Source of the DNA: Flavobacterium sp. DG2-3
Lineage (GTDB): Bacteria > Bacteroidota > Bacteroidia > Flavobacteriales > Flavobacteriaceae
Reading direction: 5' to 3'
DNA: 64,000 nt
Assembly: GCF_030730925.1 (NCBI RefSeq)
Contig: NZ_JAVAMB010000001.1
Coordinates: forward strand, 310,001-374,000
The translations under genes were made by a program, and so were the position numbers. Under the pieces are notes generated by a model. The model worked only from the letters and a program-made list of their open reading frames with translations, was not told the origin of the DNA and did not search any database. Within the stretch, counting starts at the first letter, position 1. Each line of letters starts with the position of its first letter. Shown piece after piece: positions 1 to 8,426 of this stretch.

Positions 1-3000
1 TTAAACTCCCCTCCAAAAATCTGAGTAGAGTTTAAATCGTAGAATTGAGGTGCTCTAATACTATAACCATTTCCTTTTACCATTTCTTCTGCTCCACTAC
101 CAATTACTATCCATTTCTGATTTACCGGATTGAATTTATGAAATTTATCTCCAAGCGTATTAGGTGACAAATCATACAAAGTGAATACTGGATCACGGGT
201 AACAGGCGAAGACCAATAGGTTACATCGTAACGTCTTACCGGAGTTGTATTTCTTTTATAAATAATATTTCCCGTGTTGGATACATCCGCAATTTGAACT
301 AAGCTTGAATTATTTTCAAAAATCAGAACTCCATTACCAAGTACATTTACTTCATTTGTTACGGTTATAGTATTAGTTCCATTTACAATTAAAGATCCAT
401 TGTTTTGAATCGTTAACCTACTGGCAAAAAAACTTGCGTTTGTACCAGAAATAACTGGATCAACACCAACGTCTGGAATGTCTATACAATCTGTAGCAAT
501 TGGAACTCCTGTAGGTGTCCAATTGGCAGGATTTCCCCAATTGGCGTTAGCACTACCATTCCATACTTTTGTAACAGAAGCATTTATTGTAATTTGTGTT
601 CCTAGCGATTCACAGCCTGTTGCACTATTTTTCACTTGCACATTGTAAAGTCCAGAAGATAAACCAATAAATATTCCTGTAGAGTTACTAAAATCTACTC
701 CATCTATACTGTAAGTATATCCAGTACCAGAAGCTGGTGAAGTAACCGTAATGATTCCTGTATTGTTTACACAAGTTGGCTGTTGAGTCGCTGAAGCTGT
801 TGGTGCAACTGGAAGCGGGTTAACTGTCACTGTAAAATTATTTGGAGCAGACAAACAGCCGTTTGCGTTCTTTACTGTTAAGGTTCCTGTATAAGTCCCC
901 GCGGTTGTACCAGCAGGAATTGCAATATTGATTGGACTTGCTGTTAATGCTGCATCTGTAACTGGCACAAAACTATTTGCTGGACTCGCGTTCCAAGTTA
1001 TGCTATATGTCGTCGGTGAATTTGTTACCGCATTGTAACTTAAATTTGTATTCTGAGCCGCATTATTAAAACATACCGCACCAGCAGTCCCCAAAGTAAT
1101 TGTTGGAAGCGGATTTACCGTTACCGCAAAATTATTGCCAGAAGAAATACAGCCATTAGCATTTTTAACCGTTAAAGTTCCTGTGTAAGTATCAGCAGTT
1201 GTACCAGCAGGAATTGCTATATTGATTGGACTTCCTGTTAATGCTGCCTCTGTAACTGGTACAAAACTATTTGTTGGGCTAGCATTCCAAGTTATGCTAT
1301 ATGTCGTTGGTGAATTGCTTACGGCGCCATAAGGTAATAACGTATTCTGCGCACTCGTGCTTGTGCATACTGCAGTGGCTGTTCCTAATGTTATCGTCGG
1401 TAAAGGATTTACAGTTACTGTAAAATTGTTTGCTGAAGAAACACAGCCATTGGCATTTCTTACTGTTAAAACTCCTGTATATGCTCCCGCTGGAGTTCCA
1501 GCAGGAACTGCAATATTAATTGGACTTGCCGGTAACGCTACGTTTGTTACTGCCGCAAAACTATTTGCTGGACTGGCATTCCAAGTTATACTGTAGGTGG
1601 TTGGAGAATTGGTTACAGCTGTATAGGGCAATGCTGTGTTTTGGGCATTTGTACTTGTACATACTGCTGCGGCCGTCCCTAATGTTATGGTCGGCAAAGG
1701 ATTTACAGTCACCATAAAATTGTTTGCTGAAGAAACACAGCCATTGGCATTTCTTACCGTTAAAATTCCTGTATATGCTCCCGCTGGAGTTCCAGCAGGA
1801 ACTGCAATATTAATTGGACTAGCAGGTAAAGCCACATTTGTAATTGCTACAAAGCTATTTGCTGGACTGGCATTCCAAGTTATACTGTACATGGTTGGTG
1901 AATTCGTTACAGCTGTATAGGGCAATGCTGTGTTTTGGGCATTTGCACTTGTGCATACCGAAGCTGCCGTTCCTAATGTTATGGTCGGTAAAGGATTTAC
2001 AGTCACCGTAAAATTGTTTGCTGCAGACACACATCCATTCGCATTCCTTACTGTTAATGTTCCTGAATATGTTCCAACAGCTGTTCCAGCAGGAACTGTA
2101 ATACTAATTGGACTTGCTGTTAGTGCAGCATTTGTAACTGTCGCAAAACTATTTGCTGGACTGGCATTCCAAGTTATACTGTATGTAGTTGGTGAATTCG
2201 TTGCGGCGCTATAACTCAGGCTTGCGGTTTGCGATGACGCATTAAAACACACTGCCGCAGTACCGAGTGTAATAGTTGGAAGCGGATTTACAGTAATGGT
2301 AAAATTATTGCCAGAAGACACACAGCCATTTGCATTTCGTACTGTTAAAGTTCCCGTGTATGTTCCCGCTGCCGTTCCCGCAGGAATAGAAATATTGATC
2401 GGACTAGCAGGTAAAGCCACATTTGTAATTGCTACAAAGCTATTCACAGGTGATGCATTCCAAGTTATGCTGTAAGTTGTTGGAGAGTTTGCAACAGCAG
2501 TATAAGGCAATGTTGTACTTTGCGCACTTGAACTTACGCACACTGCTGTAGTCGCACCTAATGTTATGGTCGGTAACGGATTCACAGTTATGGTGAAATT
2601 ACTTGGTGCAGCAGATACGCATCCAGCAGCATTTCGTACTGTTAGCGATCCTGTGTAAGTGCCTGGAGCTGTTCCTGCCGGAACTGCAATAGTGACTGGA
2701 CTGGCTGTTAATGCAGCATTTGTAACTGGCAAAAAACTATTTGTAGGGCTGGCATTCCATGTAATACTATAGTTTGTTGGATCATTAGTTACTGCAGTAT
2801 AAGGTAATGTTACATTTTGAAGACTTGCGCTTGCGCATACAGGTGTAACTGTTCCTAAAGTTATCGTTGGTAAAGCACTCACTATTATATTCACAACATT
2901 ATTTGCAGTAAGAGTAGAAACACAATCTACCGAAGTCAAAGAAGTAACCGTAATAGTACTATTCCCTAAAGAATTCAATCCTGTTGCAGTAAAACTTCCA

Positions 3001-3971
3001 GATCCTGCGGTTGTAACCACCATATTTGCTGTTAGTCCTACCGCATTTGGCCGACTTGTATTATATCTTACCGTATATGTACCAACGGGAAGACTTGCTG
3101 CTGTACCTGTTAACTGTACTTGTGTAGTTGTTCCTGTACAAACATTTGGGGCCGATATACCGGTTAAACTATATGTTTTACAAGTATAAGTAATATTAAC
3201 ATGCCCTCTTGCACCACTTCCTCCATTTCTTAATGCATTAGCGCTCATCGCTCCTCCACCGCCTCCGCCATAAGTTGAACCATTAGTCCCTGTCAAGTCT
3301 GTTAATATTACGGCGCTCTGCGAAGGCCCACCAGCTCCTCCACCTGAACCAAAATTAGCTCCATTACCACCTGCGCCTGTAGATGCAAATGCGCTTAATG
3401 CTGAATTACTACCATTTGTGCCATTTCCTCCCGTTCCTGTTGCTAAATTCCCAACTCCAACACCGCCATTTCCTCCGGTTGGATTAGAGGTCGTTGCAAT
3501 ATTAGCATTACCACCGAAACCACCAGGCGCATTAAAAGAACCTGTAAATCCTGTTATGTATGAAGCTCCTCCTGATGCTCCATCACTAGTTCCTCCTGCG
3601 GTAGCTGGTCCAACTACAACGTTCAAACTTGACAATCCTGTTGTTGTGATTGTTCCTCTTGCATAAGCACCGCCGCCGCCGCCGCCGCCACTTCTTCCGA
3701 CTAATGGAGTCACCCTTGCAGCACCTCCAGCACCTCCGGCACCCCAAGCTTCAACAGTAACAACATCAATACCAGCAGGTAAGAGAAAAGAAGGATCGCT
3801 AACAGCAACTGAACGTGTTATAATTTGTGCTTTTAAAGCTGTATGGGAAAATAGTAAAATTAAAACAACAAGGATTTTAGAACTCCAGCCAAATTTTAGC
3901 TGTTTTTCAATATAAGTTACTAAAGTTGAAAAGCTGAAGAAATTCAGCATTATAAGTAAATCTTTTTTCAT
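1..3971 (-). CDS. Giant T9SS surface protein with Gly-rich head and seven tandem 98-residue repeats (C-terminus cut by window edge)
   Basis: The reading frame is open from an ATG at 3969-3971 to the left edge, so at least 1,323 residues are visible and the C-terminus is missing. A long signal region ends near residue 49 (HTALKAQ). It is followed by a glycine-rich domain (about 70-260, including AWGAGGAGG and a run of seven Gly), then a beta-sandwich-like stretch. Seven near-identical repeats of about 98 residues occupy about 368-1053, and a SprB-repeat-like segment (GTGYTYSIDG) follows. The last visible part matches the C-terminal module of the next three surface genes (YDVTYWSSPV, GNGYSIRAPQ). 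By family knowledge such proteins cross the outer membrane by T9SS and act as adhesins or surface-layer proteins. The sorting signal itself lies outside the window, so T9SS export is inferred from the shared module. Confidence 0.88.
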   Translation of the reverse strand, partial: MKKDLLIMLNFFSFSTLVTYIEKQLKFGWSSKILVVLILLFSHTALKAQIITRSVAVSDPSFLLPAGIDVVTVEAWGAGGAGGAARVTPLVGRSGGGGGGGAYARGTITTTGLSSLNVVVGPATAGGTSDGASGGASYITGFTGSFNAPGGFGGNANIATTSNPTGGNGGVGVGNLATGTGGNGTNGSNSALSAFASTGAGGNGANFGSGGGAGGPSQSAVILTDLTGTNGSTYGGGGGGAMSANALRNGGSGARGHVNITYTCKTYSLTGISAPNVCTGTTTQVQLTGTAASLPVGTYTVRYNTSRPNAVGLTANMVVTTAGSGSFTATGLNSLGNSTITVTSLTSVDCVSTLTANNVVNIIVSALPTITLGTVTPVCASASLQNVTLPYTAVTNDPTNYSITWNASPTNSFLPVTNAALTASPVTIAVPAGTAPGTYTGSLTVRNAAGCVSAAPSNFTITVNPLPTITLGATTAVCVSSSAQSTTLPYTAVANSPTTYSITWNASPVNSFVAITNVALPASPINISIPAGTAAGTYTGTLTVRNANGCVSSGNNFTITVNPLPTITLGTAAVCFNASSQTASLSYSAATNSPTTYSITWNASPANSFATVTNAALTASPISITVPAGTAVGTYSGTLTVRNANGCVSAANNFTVTVNPLPTITLGTAASVCTSANAQNTALPYTAVTNSPTMYSITWNASPANSFVAITNVALPASPINIAVPAGTPAGAYTGILTVRNANGCVSSANNFMVTVNPLPTITLGTAAAVCTSTNAQNTALPYTAVTNSPTTYSITWNASPANSFAAVTNVALPASPINIAVPAGTPAGAYTGVLTVRNANGCVSSANNFTVTVNPLPTITLGTATAVCTSTSAQNTLLPYGAVSNSPTTYSITWNASPTNSFVPVTEAALTGSPINIAIPAGTTADTYTGTLTVKNANGCISSGNNFAVTVNPLPTITLGTAGAVCFNNAAQNTNLSYNAVTNSPTTYSITWNASPANSFVPVTDAALTASPINIAIPAGTTAGTYTGTLTVKNANGCLSAPNNFTVTVNPLPVAPTASATQQPTCVNNTGIITVTSPASGTGYTYSIDGVDFSNSTGIFIGLSSGLYNVQVKNSATGCESLGTQITINASVTKVWNGSANANWGNPANWTPTGVPIATDCIDIPDVGVDPVISGTNASFFASRLTIQNNGSLIVNGTNTITVTNEVNVLGNGVLIFENNSSLVQIADVSNTGNIIYKRNTTPVRRYDVTYWSSPVTRDPVFTLYDLSPNTLGDKFHKFNPVNQKWIVIGSGAEEMVKGNGYSIRAPQFYDLNSTQIFGGEF
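811..2868 (-). repeat. Seven in-frame tandem repeats of about 294 bp
   Basis: Units begin at about 811, 1105, 1399, 1693, 1987, 2278 and 2572. Spacings are 294 bp, except 291 and 297 for two units, so all are multiples of three and the frame is kept. The units at about 1399-1986 are nearly identical to each other, while the outer ones have diverged. Each encodes an Ig/PKD-like strand-rich domain with motifs such as SITWNASP, IPAGTTAGTYTG and NFTVTVNPLPTITLG. This pattern suggests growth by unequal recombination. Confidence 0.93.
3670..3689 (-). repeat. CCG trinucleotide microsatellite encoding poly-Gly
   Basis: Six consecutive CCG units on the plus strand encode a run of seven glycines in the glycine-rich head of the first surface protein. 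Any change by one unit keeps the frame, so it would vary length rather than switch expression. Confidence 0.8.
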
Positions 3972-4420
3972 CTTGTGGCATTTTAGTAATTGAAAAATAA
4001 ATTCAAACTCAAACAAGATTAATTGTAAGATTGGAAGGCCGGTAGTTTTTAGAATACCGAAAAACAGGACGTATTTTTATATCGAATTAAAAAGCATTCC
4101 AATTTTTTACAATCAACTAAGGCAGATAAAAGACTTTATTTAAATGTTTTTTTAAGAAAAGTTTAATTTAAAAAGGCTTATAAGAGAGTATTTAATCGAT
4201 TTAAAACGCATTTAATCGATTAAACTTAACTACAAGGTACGATTTTATTTACACTGAAATTCATAACGTAGTATTAAACCCATAATTTTAACACCTGAAA
4301 TTCCAAAATCACAAAAAATAAGAAAAAACTGTTAAAATAAAAAATAACAACACATAACATGTTGATTTATAAATAATTAAATAAATAGAATTATGATTAC
4401 CGTTGCTGATTAGCTAGCTT
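3972..4420. other. AT-rich gap between two surface-protein genes
   Basis: No credible gene is present. It is the upstream region of the first surface gene and the downstream region of the second. It contains two copies of TTTAATCGATT exactly 20 bp apart (4191-4201 and 4211-4221) and a weak hairpin (CGGTA/TACCG, 4040-4059). I found no perfect TAnnTTTG box on the minus strand; the closest is TAATCTTG at 4013-4020. Confidence 0.6.
4191..4221. promoter_or_regulatory. Direct repeat TTTAATCGATT x2, possible regulator site
   Basis: Two identical 11-bp copies start at 4191 and 4211, two helical turns apart, about 220 bp upstream of the first surface gene. The second copy extends to a perfect palindrome, TTAATCGATTAA. 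A related ATCGA pair with the same 20-bp spacing lies upstream of the fourth surface gene. Function is inferred only from repetition and position. Confidence 0.35.
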
Positions 4421-7400
4421 TTAAAAAATGGCCTTTTTAGAAGTTGATTTTCCATCTTGAAAAACAACTTTTACGACAAAAACCTCGTGTGAAGTGTGCA
4501 GGTCTTCAATAACTGCTTTTTTACTTTCAAGCTTATCTTTTTTGTATAACTGATTCCCAGAAATATCAAAAATTATAACCTCTTTTATATTCTCTCTAAA
4601 AGATTCAACATTTATGATATGATTTCTAACAGATATTAAAATGCCATTAGAATTGTCTTCAAATTTTTTTTCCCCTAAAGTTTTATTAGTGTAAATTATT
4701 GAGAAGCGATTATTAAAAGTTCCCGCTTCAGAATCAAACTTATACGGACTTTCAGAGAGATTATGGTATTTATCTAATATTTTATCTACTAGAAAAATAT
4801 TAATATCTTGAAACAAATTATCTTGATGGTCAATCTCTATATTCAAAGTTGCCTTTACGTCTGTTTTATATCCCAATTTAATCATGTCGCTTTCTTCCAA
4901 CGGCATCGCTTTTCCTTGAATTACCAATTTTTTATTTTCTAAAATGCTATAAAAATCAATCTCTTGACTTGAGCTGAATGCCAGTGCGTCATAATAATCT
5001 AATGAATCGGAAGCCTCTTTGGCATAACCTAGCAAAATCTGTTTTAGTGCACCATTGCCGTTATGGAGATTAAGCCAGAATCGAAGTTTTTCATCTTCCA
5101 TTTCAGTATAAGAGTTTTTACTTGGCTTAAAAAAAGCACTGTTGCCAGCTCTAATCCTCATACTATTATTAAATTCTACAAGACCTTCTGAATTACTCTT
5201 TATAAAAAATCCTTGCCCTGAAGCTATAGTGCCGTCTGGAATAGTACTGTAATCTGAATTTAGGGAAGAAGTTATTCCAACGCCTCCTAAAAGATTATAT
5301 GCGACACAATCAGTTGCCGAATATTTACCATTAGATGGTGGTGTAGCATGTGTCCAAAAATAAAGGGCGCCCTTTATTTTAGAAGCGTTTGCTTTTATAA
5401 AAAGATCTGCACTTATAGCAGACGGATATGGATTTCCAATCAAATAGCCAGCATCTTTAACTTTAAGTTCAGCTTCAATTTTTCCATTATTTGGTATTCC
5501 CTTAAAAACACCTTCAAACACTTCTCGTTCTGTAAGGGAATAATATTGCGGAGTCCTAATACAGTAACCTTGCCCGGGAATCATATTCATAGTTCCGTTG
5601 TAATTTATATTCCAACCAGAAATTGGATCTTGCCAGTAATATTTATCTCCAAGAGTATAAGGAGAAAAATCAAACATTTTTTGCTCATCAACAGGCGAAG
5701 ACCAATACGTCATATCATAACGAATTACTGGTTTTGTTTTTCTTATTAAATGAATAATTCCAGTATTTACCATATCATCATCTGATTGATATAAACTTGC
5801 TGAATCTTCTAAGATTAAAGTTCCAGAACCAGTGTATGCAAATTCTATTGCTAGAGTATTATTCTCCAATAAAGTGACAGTCTTACCTTGGTCAATGTTA
5901 CATCCACAAACAGCAGTGGTGGTCAATCGCGGAAAATTTTCTTTAAAATATACATCTTTTCCTGCTGAAGGTGGTCCATTTGTCCAAGAAACGCCATTCC
6001 AAACTGTAGTATTTATACAAAGCTTTAAACGAGCAATTCTGTGTTTTGAAATACCTGCAACGGAATTAAAATTACCTCCAATTAGTAATTTATAATCCTC
6101 CGAAAATTTCATATCGAAAAGCGTATTATTTAATGGTGCAGTAAACGAATCATCAAAAGCTCCTGACGACATCAATCTAATAAGCCTTAAAGATCCTGTA
6201 CCTTTATAAGTTCCCGAAAAAGAACCTCCTACCAAAATCCTATCATCGGGCTGCACCAAAATAGATCGAACATCACCTTTGCTAAAACCTGCTCCAGAAT
6301 CAAATGTTGTATCAAGACTTCCGTTATTGTTTAAGCGTAAAATTCTTTTTTCAGAGATATCATCAAAGCTTAAAAATGATCCTCCCACAACGATCTTCCC
6401 ATCTGATTGTAGCGCGATAGCATATACGTTCTTATCAAACCCTTTTTGGATATCAAAACTCGAATCAATACTTCCATCAATATTTAAACGAACTAAACCC
6501 GAATAAGGTTTTTCATTAAATTTTTTAAAACGTCCTCCCAAAAGAATTTTCCCATCAGGCTGTATTAGTACCACTTCAACAATTCCATCGGCACCAGAAC
6601 CAATATTGAAATCATTGTCTTTGGTTCCGTCTGGAAGAAGTCTAATAATTCTATTGCTATTTAAACTTGATCCGTTGTATTTTGTAAATGCACCTGTGGC
6701 AATTATTTTTTGATCAGGCTGAATCGCAAGAGTATAAACCTGTGCATTAAATCGATCTCCATTACCAAAAGAATCATCAATTTCTCCATTAGGTAAAATC
6801 CTAACAATCCTATTGCTAATTACATCATTGTATTTCGTAAAATTACCCCCAACAACTACTTTCCCATCGGCTTGTAGTACTATTGTTTTTATTACATTAT
6901 TTGCTCCCGAATTTCCAGCATTGAAAGATGCATCCATAGAACCATCCTCTAAAAGACATGTTATTTTGGAAACCAATCTTCCATTAAATTTATTAAAATT
7001 GCCACCAACAATTGTTTTTTGACTCGGAAGAGGCAATACGCTAAAAACAGAGTTATCAAAACCAATTCCCGAAGACAAATAAGCAATATCATGTTCTCCT
7101 TCACTGTCAATTTTAGCTAACCGACCCTGATTTTGCCCATCAAAAACAGAAAAAGTACCTCCAATAAACCAAGATCCTTCATCATCAAATTCTAGAGCTA
7201 ATACGGAAGCTGAAGCTGGTCCTGATCCAATATCAAAATCTGATTTTAGTGTTCCGTCATTATTTAGAAAAACAACTCTATTAACCTCAATATTATTATA
7301 AAAACCTGTAAAAGATCCGCCTACCATCAAATCTCCTTGTGAGTCAATTTTAATTGTCTGAACACCTTCTTTGCTAAAACCTGTCCCTGTTACAAAACTT

Positions 7401-8272
7401 TCATCCTTTGTTCCATCAGTATTCAAGCGAATAATACGATTAGCAGAAAGATCGTTAAAAGCTGTAAAATTACCCCCTATTATCATTTTGCCATCAGACT
7501 GTACTGCGATCGCATTGATATCATCATTAAAACCATTTTCGCTTTTAAAAGTAGAATCGAGACTTCCGTTACTATTTAAACGGATAATTCTATATGCTGG
7601 ATTTTCATTAAACGTATTAAAATTTCCTGTAAGAATTATTTTTTCATCTGCAGTAATCTTAACATGAGTAATATTTAATGCCGAACCCTTTCCAGTCAAA
7701 AAAGAAGAATCGAGTGCACCATTGGGAAGCAAACGTGCAACGCGATTTACCGTAGTATTGGCATATTTAGTAAAACTTCCGACAATTATTATTTTACCAT
7801 CAGACTGCATTGCAATATCGTATACAATTCCTGTTGTCGCTCCTATTGTAGTGTTGAAAGTAGTGTCGTGAGTACCATCTGGATTTAAGCGGATAAGTCT
7901 CCCAACGTTAATCCCGTTATACATGGTAAAACTTCCACCCAAAATAATTTTACCGTCTGCTTGTAAATAGGATGCATAGATTTTTCCATTAAAACCGTTG
8001 CCGGTATTAAAGTTTTCATCGACTGTTCCATTGGGTGTCAAACATGTAAGATAAGAAACTGGAAATCCATTTAAACTGAGGTAATCACCTCCAACAATCA
8101 GATTCCCGCTTTTTTGCAAAAGAAGGGTTCTTACTGCCCCATTAAAACCATCTCCGATTTGGCCATTATCCAATACATTAAAAGTGGCATCTACTTTTCC
8201 CTGCTGCGCTAGAAGATTTGAGCAAGGAATAAAAAGAAGTAAAATCAGATAATAAAGTAAATTTCTAATCAA
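4421..8272 (-). CDS. Delta-60 repeat (DUF5122) beta-propeller surface protein, T9SS type C
   Basis: 1,283 residues. A signal peptide ends near residue 22 (SNLLAQ). From about 40 to 735 I count fourteen repeats of roughly 50 residues of the delta-60/DUF5122 type, with cores such as AIAVQSDGKMIIGGNFT and RIIRLNTDGT. Fourteen would suit two seven-bladed propellers (inference). A strand-rich linker follows, then the C-terminal module shared with neighbouring surface proteins (MTYWSSPV, GNPYPSA, IDFYSI, YTNKTLG). It ends in a type C sorting tail (IKEVIIFDISGNQLY to the terminal KKAIF). The family is secreted by T9SS and retained at the surface; the ligand is unknown. Codon use and layout resemble the other three surface genes, but its C-terminal module is the most diverged. 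Confidence 0.9.
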   Translation of the reverse strand: MIRNLLYYLILLLFIPCSNLLAQQGKVDATFNVLDNGQIGDGFNGAVRTLLLQKSGNLIVGGDYLSLNGFPVSYLTCLTPNGTVDENFNTGNGFNGKIYASYLQADGKIILGGSFTMYNGINVGRLIRLNPDGTHDTTFNTTIGATTGIVYDIAMQSDGKIIIVGSFTKYANTTVNRVARLLPNGALDSSFLTGKGSALNITHVKITADEKIILTGNFNTFNENPAYRIIRLNSNGSLDSTFKSENGFNDDINAIAVQSDGKMIIGGNFTAFNDLSANRIIRLNTDGTKDESFVTGTGFSKEGVQTIKIDSQGDLMVGGSFTGFYNNIEVNRVVFLNNDGTLKSDFDIGSGPASASVLALEFDDEGSWFIGGTFSVFDGQNQGRLAKIDSEGEHDIAYLSSGIGFDNSVFSVLPLPSQKTIVGGNFNKFNGRLVSKITCLLEDGSMDASFNAGNSGANNVIKTIVLQADGKVVVGGNFTKYNDVISNRIVRILPNGEIDDSFGNGDRFNAQVYTLAIQPDQKIIATGAFTKYNGSSLNSNRIIRLLPDGTKDNDFNIGSGADGIVEVVLIQPDGKILLGGRFKKFNEKPYSGLVRLNIDGSIDSSFDIQKGFDKNVYAIALQSDGKIVVGGSFLSFDDISEKRILRLNNNGSLDTTFDSGAGFSKGDVRSILVQPDDRILVGGSFSGTYKGTGSLRLIRLMSSGAFDDSFTAPLNNTLFDMKFSEDYKLLIGGNFNSVAGISKHRIARLKLCINTTVWNGVSWTNGPPSAGKDVYFKENFPRLTTTAVCGCNIDQGKTVTLLENNTLAIEFAYTGSGTLILEDSASLYQSDDDMVNTGIIHLIRKTKPVIRYDMTYWSSPVDEQKMFDFSPYTLGDKYYWQDPISGWNINYNGTMNMIPGQGYCIRTPQYYSLTEREVFEGVFKGIPNNGKIEAELKVKDAGYLIGNPYPSAISADLFIKANASKIKGALYFWTHATPPSNGKYSATDCVAYNLLGGVGITSSLNSDYSTIPDGTIASGQGFFIKSNSEGLVEFNNSMRIRAGNSAFFKPSKNSYTEMEDEKLRFWLNLHNGNGALKQILLGYAKEASDSLDYYDALAFSSSQEIDFYSILENKKLVIQGKAMPLEESDMIKLGYKTDVKATLNIEIDHQDNLFQDINIFLVDKILDKYHNLSESPYKFDSEAGTFNNRFSIIYTNKTLGEKKFEDNSNGILISVRNHIINVESFRENIKEVIIFDISGNQLYKKDKLESKKAVIEDLHTSHEVFVVKVVFQDGKSTSKKAIF

Positions 8273-8367
8273 AATAATATAATTAAAGTTAATCTTGTAA
8301 GAATTAATTTAAAATTATAAAGTTGGATTGAAGTCTACAATACCAAGATTTAGGGATTTTTAGTCCA

Positions 8368-8401
8368 TAAAAAAAGTCCATTCTTTTTACAGAATGGACT
8401 T
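8368..8401 (-). terminator. Intrinsic terminator after the 1,606-residue surface gene
   Basis: An 11-bp perfect stem (AAGTCCATTCT/AGAATGGACTT, 8374-8384 and 8391-8401) with a 6-base loop is followed by a T run on the minus strand. It lies 26 bp past the stop of the gene ending at 8427. Confidence 0.85.
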
Positions 8402-8426
8402 CTTATTATCTCGGATTTTTACTTAA

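Noticed and set aside
1357..2214. Several plus-strand open frames of 65-94 codons with similar products
   Set aside because: They lie antisense to the seven tandem repeats of the minus-strand surface gene and repeat only because that gene does. The minus frame is open for the whole 4 kb.
811..2868. Regular repeats suggesting a CRISPR array
   Set aside because: The unit is about 294 bp, coding, in frame and lacks short identical repeats with unique spacers.
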